From positions 24,563-78,371 of the forward strand of contig NW_003546655.1 in NCBI RefSeq assembly GCF_000090795.2: DNA of 53,809 bases. Reading direction: 5' to 3'. Below, piece by piece: positions 1 to 10,000 of the stretch (within the stretch, counting starts at the first letter, position 1; every line of letters begins with the position of its first letter). The position numbers were made by a program, and so were the translations under genes. Source of the DNA: Amphimedon queenslandica (taxonomy: Eukaryota > Porifera > Demospongiae > Haplosclerida > Niphatidae). The notes below the pieces were generated by a model. That model did not search any database and was not told where the DNA came from. It saw nothing but the letters and a program-made list of their open reading frames with translations.

Positions 1-139
1 TAATGAAAGACATGCCTTGTACATAGCATTGCAAGGCTAAAGAGAGAGAGAGAGAAAAAATTGAGAAATGTAATACTGACTTGAAATGCAGGTCCATTGT
101 CAGGTCTAATAGGATATACTCCACTTTTCTTTATGCCTG

Positions 140-373
140 ATGCAAGCCATTCTTTGCAGTCATGAGCTATTGGACAATCTGAAGAAAAATACTGAACTAG
201 TTTTTATTGATATTAACGTACATATTGGAGCATTGACAGTTGAGTCATTTGAGAACACAGCACTCTCAGCTCCAGTACAACCTTTTGATCCGTATGCAAA
301 TGAGATTGAGAGGAATGCATATATTAAAAGAGAGAGTTTAATCATCTTTGTCTTTAAGTCAGTGAATAATTAG
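140..373 (+). CDS. Possible terminal exon of an unidentified upstream gene
   Basis: An open frame runs from here to a TAG at 371-373. A plausible acceptor (ttctttgcag) ends near 160, so coding would really begin there with residues like SHELLDNLKKNTELVF. I do not recognise the product. The composition looks protein-like (FIDINVHIGALTVES, PFDPYANEIERNAYIKRES) rather than low complexity. The gene would have to start left of the window. It could equally be a chance open frame, since nothing else confirms coding. Confidence 0.3.
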   Translation: MQAILCSHELLDNLKKNTELVFIDINVHIGALTVESFENTALSAPVQPFDPYANEIERNAYIKRESLIIFVFKSVNN

Positions 374-698
374 AAGTCAATGACAATGACATTCGTTGTA
401 GCTGTGTCTACACTTATGACTTATATAGAGATCATCTATAAATGATACAGTGACATAGAATGAACAAATAACCAGAGCAGCTGAAATCATATCGTTTATA
501 GGAGAAATAAGCAAACTAGCATATGGCACAAAATGCTATTTAGTTCCCAAAGAAATTTATTCCAGTACTTTCAATATTTCTGCTCAAGTCTTGTCTAGGA
601 GGCATAATTATGCTGTGATCACTATGAATAAAATTATTGTACATGTAAGGCGTGGCCGTATTTTTTATTTGCCGGAATTTGGGAGTGGCTGGTTTGTA
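374..698. other. Intergenic region and promoter of the Death/pseudokinase gene
   Basis: No open frame of note. It is AT-rich and ends with an AGGCGTGGC box at 648-656, 43 bp before the chosen ATG. The same box recurs at other gene starts in the window. Confidence 0.5.
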
Positions 699-3600
699 AT
701 GGCCTCATCTCCAGGTTTGCCTTTGTCACCGTCTCAACTTTGTAAGTTAAAGAAGTAGCTCTGTATTTGATTGTCATTTATTACTATTAGCTATAGTAAG
801 CCTAAATGACGTTTTGGTACTTTTAAGGAAGTGTCAGTTCCCTGACAAGAGGTGGTTTGAATTGGGACTGGCTTTAGGCCTGTCAAAAAGGACACTGGAC
901 ACCATCAAAGCTAATAATCCACTGGATGTCAATCAATGCTTAATAGAATGTCTCTCTAAGTGGCTAGAAAGAGCTGATGATGTAGTCAATAAAGGAGGAG
1001 CTACCTGTGACTCATTGTCAACTGCCATTAGAGCTATGAATGAGATTGCAATAGCTGAGAATTTAGAGAAAGAGAGTGAGTTAATTAGTATACTTGCCGT
1101 CCTTATTTTAGTATTGTGTGGATGTAGGATGTCCTGAAGTTCTTGCTGTTAACATTTTAAATAAGCACTTCACTACACTTTCCAAGTCTCTTTCTGATCC
1201 TGTCCATGTAGCTAGATTGCTTTATGGAGAGCAAGTGATATCACAGCAGAAGTTAAATGACGTGGAAGATGACAATTTGTCTCTTTCTGATAAACGACAA
1301 ATCCTGCTATCTGCTGTTAAAGATGCTGTTCAAGCTAACCATGTTTCTCTACAAAAGTTCTTTGTTGTTTTATGTCATTTAACACGTAATGTCAAGCTAG
1401 GCGAAAGTATCCTGAGAGACTATAGTAAGTAAAATGCTAATACCTACTTCTTGGTTATAATTTAATTTGTTATAGGGATATACTTTTCCAGCGATGAAGA
1501 ATTTGTATTCATCAGAGTTGATGATGATGGTATGTTAAATGAATGTATAGAAGTTGTGCTTGTGCATGAACCACTTCCAAACTTGTTTTTAAGTCAAATG
1601 TAAAATACTTACATTAGTATTATTATAATAATTATTGCTACAAAAATTAATTTTTATTGATAACCAAAATTTACATGATTATTTTGTTTATTATTATGCA
1701 TCACAATGATATTAATTCTTATCTTTCTTTCTGTATAGATGATTTGAGTACTGAAGGAAGTGATACAGTTTCACCGACATGTACATTACCTAAGACTAGT
1801 ATGTTATTGTTTTACATAATTTTGAGGATTTAATTCATTCCTATAATATAGTTGAGGTTGCTATTTGCAGAAGCATGAGGAATGAATTCACCACTCTTAG
1901 AAAGTCGTATGCTAAAATGTCTTATAGTGTTTGCAAGGCTATCAGAGATGCAAAAATTGAATTGGAAGAGTTAAAGGTCTTTCTTGGTAGTGTGAGCAAT
2001 AAACTTAAAGAAAATTTTAAGGAATGCAAGGATGTTTCAAGTGCCTTGCGTGTCGTTGATAATGAATGTTCACTGGTTGATATTGAACTTTTCTGTGCAG
2101 TAGTAGAAAATTTTGAAATTAAAGCAGCTGATAAACATATCAAAAAGTACAGTGAAACATCAACGGAATATTTTAAATCCAATCCCATTTCGTGCTACGT
2201 AAAAGAAAAGCTTAAAGCTTCTGAAACCTACCCTCTTCTTCAATGTGAGAAAGTAACTTTCGTCTTGGACTGGAGACCTGAAGATACAAAGCTGGATGAC
2301 ATCAAAGATATACTTTCTAAAATATCTGGTAAACTAGTGAAGATAGAAATAATTGACAATTGTGAATCTGTTAGCGTCACTTGCTCCTTTCCGTACCATC
2401 TCACTGGAGTCCTCATTACACAGTTGAAGGAAAATTTGGAGTTTTTAAAAACGAATAATTTAAAAAAACTTACCATTGGATACTGGATAATGTGGGAGAG
2501 AGAGGAAGAAAAGGAAGATAAAGTAAGTTAGTTTTAATACATTTCTTTGTATTTTTTTCCTTTATAGGAGATTGAAATATTAGAACATGGAGGAAGTTCA
2601 GGTAAATTTGTATGGTCATAAAACACTCTCAAAACGAAGGATAGTGTTATATACTGCAATTTGGTAGTATCATGATTATCAAAAAAACATGCACAATGAT
2701 AATTTTCAACAGTAATGTGTAGATTCAATTACTTGTATCTTATTTTTGTAGACAGTAAGAAAGAAATGGAAGCAATGCAAAAGAAGATGCGATTATTAAG
2801 TAATCAGCTTCTTGATAAAGAAACTGAAACGGAAAGATTGGAAAAGATCATTATCTGTAAGAATGAAGAATTTGCAATAATTATTTACTGTATACACTTC
2901 CATTATAGTATTAAAGTCCAAAATTCAAGAACGAGATCAGCAGCTTGAAGCACTACAGCAACAAGTAAACGAAAGAGAGAAGCAGACCAGAGAACGAGAA
3001 CATGAACTTGAAAAACTGCTTCGAGAAAAGAAAATTGAGTTAGAGCAGCAAAATCAAGAAAAAGAGGAGCAAACTCAACAGATTAAGCAGGCCAGAGGAC
3101 GAGAACACGTACTTGAACAACTGCTTCGACAAAAGGAGACGGAGTTAGAGCAACAAGATGAAGAAAAAGAGAAGCAAACTCAGCAGATTAAGCAGGCCAG
3201 AGAACGAGAACATGAACTTGAACAAATGCTCCGAGAAAAGAAGACGGAGTTAGACCAACAGGATCAAGAAAAAGAGAAGCAAATTCAACAGATCATTAAG
3301 CAGGCCAGAGAACGAGAACATGAGCTTGAACAAATGCTCCGAGGAAAGAATGTTGAGTTAGATCGACTAGGACAAGAAAAAGAGAGGCAACTGCAGCAGT
3401 GCATTGAAAAAGAGATGCAGGCTAGGGAGGATCTTCAACAAAAGCTTAAAAAAACAAAACAACAGCTTGAGGAAAGACAGAAAGAATTCCAGGAAAAAGA
3501 TGATTCCTGGGTAGTGAATAGAGGAGATATTATAATGACAGAAGTAGTACTTGGTACAGGATCGTGGGCAGAGGTCAGATTAGCTTTATTTTATGGTCTG

Positions 3601-4275
3601 CAGGTTGCTGCAAAGTTTCTTCATGAGTTAATAATTGCTCCTTATACTATTGGGGTATTTTCTCGTCAAATGAATATTGCTTCTAAAATACGTCATCCTA
3701 ACCTCCTCCAGTTCATAGGAGCCACTACAGAGGGTAATCCAATCATCCTGACAGAGCTAATGCCGACCAGCCTAAGAAAGGAAATAGAGACTGGAGGACT
3801 GGCCTATCACACTAAACAAAGTATCATTTTAGATGTAGCTTGTGCCCTCAATTACCTTCATCTCTTTGAACCTCATCCTATACTACATAGAGGCATCAGC
3901 AGTGCCAATGTACTCCTTCAGCCAATGGGAGGAGGAGTATGGAGGGCTAAGGTATCCATTGGGGTGACAGTTAGTTTTCAGCATCTTAGGAGTTCAACTG
4001 ATCCTACTGGTAATCCTGTCTACTTGGCACCTGAAGCACTCAAACAAGAGGAACATTCTCCTGCAATGGATGTCTTCAGTTATGGTGTCCTCCTTATAGA
4101 GATGGTTGTTAGTGAGTTTCCGGTAAAAGAAAAGAGAGGATCTCACATTGACACAATCAAGAGCCCAGCATTGAAGAGTCTCATTGAACGCTGTCTGATG
4201 GAAGACTACAGACAGCGTCCAACAATGAAGGACATTATAAAAGAAATACATGAAAGCATAAGTTTAGTAGAGTAA
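699..4275 (+). CDS. Death-domain, CARD-like, coiled-coil TKL pseudokinase (969 aa)
   Basis: Nine exons: 699-741, 797-1075, 1128-1424, 1476-1529, 1739-1798, 1852-2522, 2568-2601, 2752-2856, 2909-4275. Frame is kept across every junction. Residues about 15-105 form a Death domain (RWFELGLALGLSKRTLDTI, then a CL..L.KWL helix). Residues about 110-207 look like a second death-fold domain, CARD-like (HF..L...L.DP..VA, F..VL). Residues about 245-468 are a domain I cannot name. A heptad coiled coil (about 515-720) leads into a TKL-type kinase domain (about 724-965) with RHPNLLQFIGAT and APE. The VAAK lysine (K750) is kept. The catalytic loop reads HRG (841-843) in place of HRD, and the DFG position reads IGV (865-867), so catalysis is unlikely. 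The order is the reverse of vertebrate RIPK1 (kinase first, Death last). Its role is probably scaffolding in death-fold signalling, which is inference. Confidence 0.85.
1852..2522 (+). other. Exon encoding an unrecognised domain in the Death/pseudokinase protein
   Basis: This 671-nt exon encodes about 224 residues between the CARD-like region and the coiled coil. The first half is helical and charged (CKAIRDAKIELEELKVFLG). The second half looks alpha/beta, with strands such as CEKVTFVLDW and VSVTCSFPYHLTGVL, and ends in an acidic/basic stretch. I know no family for it. A spliced exon this long with intact frame is strong evidence of coding. Confidence 0.7.
2980..3405 (+). repeat. 105-bp in-frame tandem repeats encoding 35-residue coiled-coil units
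   Basis: Units begin with AAG-CAG at 2980, 3085, 3190 and 3298. The spacings are 105, 105 and 108 nt, the last having one extra ATT codon. Each encodes a unit like KQARERE-HELEQMLREKK-TELEQQ-DQEKEKQ. Thirty-five residues is exactly five heptads, so copy number can change without breaking the coiled-coil register. The fourth unit decays after about 100 nt. Confidence 0.9.
3535..4260 (+). other. TKL-family pseudokinase domain
   Basis: Recognisable landmarks are VLGTGSWAEV (glycine loop), VAAKFL with the ATP-binding lysine, RHPNLLQFIG, ALNYLH, HRGISSANVLL (catalytic loop with D replaced by G), KVSIGVTVSF (where KVSDFG is expected), VYLAPEAL and MDVFSYGVLLIEM. The kinase fold is kept while the catalytic Asp and the metal-binding Asp are both changed. 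The alpha-C Glu also appears replaced (FSRQMNIASKI). Confidence 0.85.
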
Positions 4276-4520
4276 ACAATTATTTATATTTTTTATTTTG
4301 TTACGTATATATATACATGTATACTTTTATGATCATGTCATTAATTTATTTTGTCAATATTAAGGCTAACCCAACTAAAAAATATTATGCCAACCATGAA
4401 TTATTGAAATAAAATAAAACGTCATATTATATATGCATATCTCAAAGGCATTGATCATGCACATTAATATATAGCGTTATGTACGTGTGACATGATATAA
4501 TAAATAATTATCATCATAAT
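4276..4520. other. Tail-to-tail spacer between the pseudokinase gene and NDUFAF5
   Basis: AT-rich and non-coding. It holds an AATAAAAT-type polyadenylation signal (gaaataaaataaaacg near 4406) and probably the 3' UTRs of both convergent genes. Confidence 0.5.
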
Positions 4521-6480
4521 TCATTTTCCTTTTTTATCACTATTTGAGTCAAGCATAACATTGCTCAGCTCCTTCATTGAGACGGTCGCTGAGCCACGAT
4601 TAGCAGGACCCACTTGTGAAGGGTCTGGCTTCCATCCTATGAAATACAATAACTGAAATGTTGCTGGTACACTTCCATCTTCATTGCCATAATCTTCTAC
4701 AAGAACATTCAAAACTCGCCAATAATAAATTATCTTACTCTTGTATATTTCAGCTGCTCTTTTGAGTGTTGTTCTTCTGATATAGTTTGGCCTGTGTTTG
4801 ACGGCATTGTTCTCCCCCATACCTACAATACATACAGTTCAATACTGACTGAGTGTACAAGTTCATGATAAACAATACCTTTAAGGTCATGCATAAGTTC
4901 ATTGATACCAGGATAATTGACTACTATTTCATCAACATCCTATCAGTAGAAAAAGTAATAAAATTACAATAATTATTTTACTCATATTATTTTACAGATA
5001 TTTTAACAATACACTTACCAAAGTGGTCATTACAAATCCTGATCTTGTTAATACGCCACCTATATCACTTAATTCTACAAATGGCGAGACATGAGGTGAG
5101 AGTCCCTGCAGATAATGACCAGTACATTACATGACAGTATCTATAGGGCTTACTCCTTCATTCTCTTCTTGTGCAATTTGTAATGAGCACCTCAACTCAA
5201 AGAGTGTGTCACCAGAAAACATTGCACCAATCAGGCAGCCATCAGGCTTTAAGACTCTCTGTATCTATTAAAGACATATACAGTAACAGTGTTAGAGTGA
5301 TACTTCATTGTACAAAACACAATGACATACTTCAGTGAAAGCCCTGGGTAAGTCATTGACCCAGTGCAAACTGCAGCTGCTAGTTACCAGCTCAAACTGA
5401 TTGTCCTTAAATGGTAAAAATTCTTCATCTGCCACTACACGATAAGTAGGCACATCAGGAGGAGCAGAACTTTGTGACTATTGGTACAAAAATTGGCAAA
5501 AATAATAATTGGCAAATTTTATATTAAAAATTTTACATACTGTTGGAGCACAATCAAATTGCGGATTTTATAGAATAAAGTAAATAATAATTATAAATAA
5601 ATTATACTAGTATATACTACATAATACTATTCATAATGGACTTACTAGTGGTCCATCTGAATAGTCACACTGTACTAGAGTCTTAATGATATCACTGTCC
5701 ATATGTCTGGCAATGTGACCTCTACCACATCCAACATCTAATGCTGAGGGAAACTGTCTTTGCATAAAGAGAGAGGAGAAGGGAATAATGGAATGTCAAA
5801 ATGATATGTAGTGGGTTTAGCAACTTGCTACACATGTATATGCATGGAGAAAAACCTATAAAACTGAAGAATTCTTTATTTGTCATTTTTGGAAAAATTT
5901 GGCCTAAGTACTAAATTTTCGCCCAATTTTTTAGTAACTTTAAAATTTGTAACAAAATTCAATTTTGATTATAATAAAATCAAACTTGCAACACAACATA
6001 AAAACATGTATTATGTATCAGAAAAAAATTATTAAAATGAAGAATTCTCTCCTTGTAATTTTTGGCAAAACTTGGCTAAAGTTCCTGTACTATATTATAG
6101 TACAGGAATTTTTGCTCAATTTTAACGTATTTTTCAACAAAATATTTAAAAACAAAAATTTGATGCCACAGCTATACAGTATAATTATCATTGTGCATAT
6201 TGCTATGCTCTTGTCCCTAATCCACTAACCTAGCAACATCACAAGCTCTATCAACAACTATAGCAGCTACAGCATCTTTAAGATAATCATAGAGTCCAGG
6301 ATCAGGCAACGATGCTGCCCTGTTCCTCTGTATCCTCTTAGCATTACGATCAAATATATTCACAGTACCACCAGAAGACGGTAATGAAGAGAACCAACGT
6401 CCTTGTAATAGAGTAACTTGTGACAGAACGACTTGTGACCTCAATGTACCTAATCTCCCCATTACTGTTAGAGACACCAT
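4521..6480 (-). CDS. NDUFAF5: Mitochondrial complex I assembly factor NDUFAF5 (352 aa)
   Basis: Seven exons on the minus strand: 6230-6480, 5646-5753, 5331-5469, 5154-5264, 5019-5105, 4879-4939, 4521-4822. They sum to 353 codons including the stop, close to the human 345 aa. The N-terminus is basic and lacks acids (a mitochondrial presequence), followed by [23 protein letters not shown] and the SAM-binding motif [12 protein letters not shown] (about 88-99). Then come [45 protein letters not shown] and, near the end, [17 protein letters not shown] and [11 protein letters not shown]. All are family signatures. In other animals NDUFAF5 acts in the mitochondrial matrix on NDUFS7 during early complex I assembly, hydroxylating an arginine. 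Intron 1 is the largest and carries a dispersed repeat. Confidence 0.95.
5845..6130. repeat. Degenerate copy of the palindromic CAGGG-type repeat in NDUFAF5 intron 1
   Basis: It shares phrases with copies at 15.4, 29.6, 44.9 and 52.2 kb: aagaattctctcc.tgt, atttttggcaaaa, caaacttgc.acacaacataaaaacatg, and an imperfect palindrome around 6085-6112 (ctgtactatattatagtacag). The ends are not recognisable. Confidence 0.6.
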
Positions 6481-6572
6481 CTTACCTCATTAATATTCAT
6501 GAATAATAATTAAATTTATAGGCGTGGCTTTCATTGATTGTGCATCACCATAGCAACCGGCCTCGAAACAAA
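6481..6572. promoter_or_regulatory. 92-bp divergent promoter of NDUFAF5 and CFAP70 with GC box and X-box
   Basis: Only 92 bp separate the two start codons. An AGGCGTGGC box lies at 6520-6528. At 6544-6557 the sequence ATCACC-AT-AGCAAC resembles the RFX X-box (GTNRCC, 0-3 nt, RGYAAC). The right half is perfect and the left half has one mismatch. It sits 16 bp upstream of the ciliary gene's ATG. Confidence 0.6.
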
Positions 6573-7054
6573 ATGGCGAGCATTATGGAAGAGACCCTTA
6601 CTATTACTCTTGGAGGATGCAGGAATTTAGTGAGCGAATTTTTGTTGTGCAATAAAATTATTTGTTTTCCAGCGTTCTACTCGCGGGGAAGTGTTCACTA
6701 TATTTGGCCAAGTGTCTCTTGGTAAGACAGTATTAGGAGAGTCATCACGACAAGAATACAAATCAGCTACTAGTGGAGGGAAGGAGGAGGAGGGGAAGAA
6801 AGGGAAGGGAGGAAAGGGAGTAGAGTCAGGAGGAGGAGGAGGAGTGACAAGTGGTGGGTCTAGTGGAGGGACAGGAGGAGAAGAGGAGAACGAGGGGATT
6901 GGTCAGTCTCTTAATTTAGAAGTGAAGCACACCATTAAAGTAAATGATCCACAATCACTAGATGAACTTGTACGGAACCCTCTCCTAGGTAATGTACATA
7001 CATTACATGTCTTTATTAGCTACAATTAATTCTATTATTAAAATTTTTATTATC

Positions 7055-7092
<38 letters not shown>

Positions 7093-10000
7093 GTAAGTGT
7101 ATATGAAGTGCTTCCAAAGGATAAAAGAGCTAAGGAAGAGAAGACTCAAATGCTGGGCATAGCTCACCTTGACCTCCTACCAATCATTCAAGGTACAACT
7201 ATAATGCTGTGTACATGTATGTTTTGCCCTAATTTCTCTTCATTTCTTTTGTCATGGCTAACATACCATAAGTATACCCTACACTTTCTCTTTCTATTCT
7301 CCTCCACTCTCTCTTTCTTTCTCTCTTTCTCATTTCTTTTTCTATTAAAGGTCAATGTCATATGGAGCAGACACTGTATCTCCAGCCACTCAGTGCTACC
7401 TCACCAGTGACAGAGAATTTGCCTGAAGTTGATGTTGTAGTTAATCTTGGTAAAGGAGTAGTCTTTTTATCTGATGATATCTCTAATAGGTATAGTACTA
7501 CAGTATAATTAATTGTTGTGCATCAAAATTTTATACCAACAATAATTTACATGTACACTTACACTGTACATGTACATGCATGCATGTATGCATTTAATGA
7601 AAATTTTAAATGTACATGTACATATACATGTAGTTCTATAGTAGCTTAATTTAATCATTCATCACTTTATTATTATTATTGCATTAAATGTATTTCTAGT
7701 AATATAATGTCTTTGAGAGTCAAAGGAGTATATTCATTGCCTGAAGGATGGTCTCCAAGTCCTTTGGTATCATTCACTATAGCTACACCTAAACCTAATC
7801 CTGGAGTACGTTGTACCCTTTTTTGTATAATTATGCATAAGTGATATAATGAATCCTCTTTTCACATATTATGCATGTGTAACTGTACAATAATGTTTTA
7901 AAAATAAATCATAATACTTAAACCATGCATCATACATGATGTGCATGTACATGTACACATGGCATACATGTACATGTATATTCTCTTTTTTGCTATCATT
8001 TCACTCTATTTTCCCTGCCTGCCCTCCTCTCCCTCTCCATAGGATAATTCATTGGTTCCTCTCAGTATGGCTAATGGTGAGATTAAACCTGCTGGTGAAG
8101 TTGATTTGGCTCAGTCTATGAGACTCTGGAAGTGGGCAGAGCTCAGTCCAGCTACAGCAGGATTATCATCATTGACTGACCAGTAATATTAATTATATAG
8201 CATTGTACAACTCTACATGTACATACATGTACATGTACACATATCCTTCTTATTTTTTGTTACTTTGATCTTATTTGTCTCTCTTTTTTTGTAATATGAA
8301 TCTCTCTCTCTCTCTTTCTCTAGTGTTATTGAGTCTAATGCTATTGAAGATGAATCAGGTCAAATCTCATCTTACGACGACATTGATTTCAGACGACTAG
8401 CAGAGTCCCGTCGTCCAAGAATAGTTTGGAACTCTGAGCTTCGGACATACCTCACTCCGACCCTCAACATAGCCTTGTTGCGTCAACTCTCCCGCTCCCC
8501 CATCTGGCCAGTTGAACTAGTACGAATATCCTCCTCATCCAGTGGACGTGGGAAATCAAAGGAGGAGGAGACGACCATATCCCATCATGGAGTGGCTTAT
8601 CTTGATCTCTCTAGTTTGTTGTATCCAGGAGTCACTCGTGTCTTTGGTGCTTATTATGTTGAGAGTCTCAATGAGATAGAGTTGGGAGAAAGGACTAATG
8701 AAGTACACACTAAGAACGTAATGGAATCACTTTATAAAAGTGGTGCTTTTGGTTAGTCATACACAATGAACATACAGTACATGTATAAAATTGTTGTATA
8801 ATTGTACATGTACATGTACATATACAGTATGTACATTGTAATGTGTGCATGTATATTATTCATCCAATACTGCTGTAGGTAGTGGTAAAAAGTTTGCTGC
8901 CAAGAGGCCCAGTACATCAATGAGAGCTTCTGTTGTATCCATCAATTCAGCAGCTGAGACACTAACATCAGGTACTGGATGAGAGAGAGAGAGACTGAAA
9001 AAAGAATTATCCTCTTTTTTAGAATCAAAAGTGGATGGTCATGTGTATAAAGATGCTAGAACTTACATGCTTCTTGAGCTAGAGTTATCTAATCCTCTTG
9101 TACCCAAGAGACCAGCATCAGTCATTGCAGAGAAGTAAATGCATGTACATACATTATACATGTACACATACATGTATATGTACATGTACATATGCACATG
9201 TATACACCTACTAATACTAATAATGATGGTGCTGGTACTATTTTTTGTTTCTAGGATAACAGAGTATATTACTCCTCATCCTCCTCTACCTCGTAAAGTC
9301 AGTGGAGTGGAGAAAGCTATCAAAGACTTTCATACTAGTACAACTGATGTGGCTGGACTATTACTAGCAGATTATAGGTACATGTACATGTATTGTTAAT
9401 AATCTTTTCCTTCTCTTACTTGTACATGTACATTGTACACTAGCTTTATTGGATGTACATGTACAATGTATATGTAATTAAGCTTTTTAAGTTTGTTAAT
9501 GTACATCCAAAATATTTAGTATTTTCCTCATCATTTGCCTTCTCTCCTATTTCTCTTACAGAGGCCTGTTTGGTAAAATCCTTCAAGAGAAAGGTGAGCT
9601 TCCTAATTCAGGAGGCGAAGGATTTGAAGAGAGGAAGCGTCAGTTGCTCTATTCCTTGAACACCTCAGGACACTATCATGCTTACAAGGAGCACATGAAG
9701 AGAAGTGTAGTACAAATTGTGAGAGAGAAATTCCTCAATGAAGCCAACACTGAAGACGAAGCTGAAAAGCAAGTTAGTAGATTAATGCACATTATTATTA
9801 TTATGTGCTTAAAATACTGTGTAGTTTTTAATTTACCTTCTAATGCTTTGTACGCATGTACATATTGGTATACACATACACAATGAATATAATAATAAGT
9901 AACTCTTTTCTTTTTTCCCCTTCTTCTCTTCTAGTCATTTCTCTCTCGTCTGTATACATTCCTAGTAGATGAGATGCATGTTGCGTTAGGTAAAGTGTTT

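Noticed and set aside
3535..4260. Active serine/threonine or tyrosine kinase
   Set aside because: The catalytic-loop Asp and the DFG Asp are both replaced, so an active kinase call is not supported.
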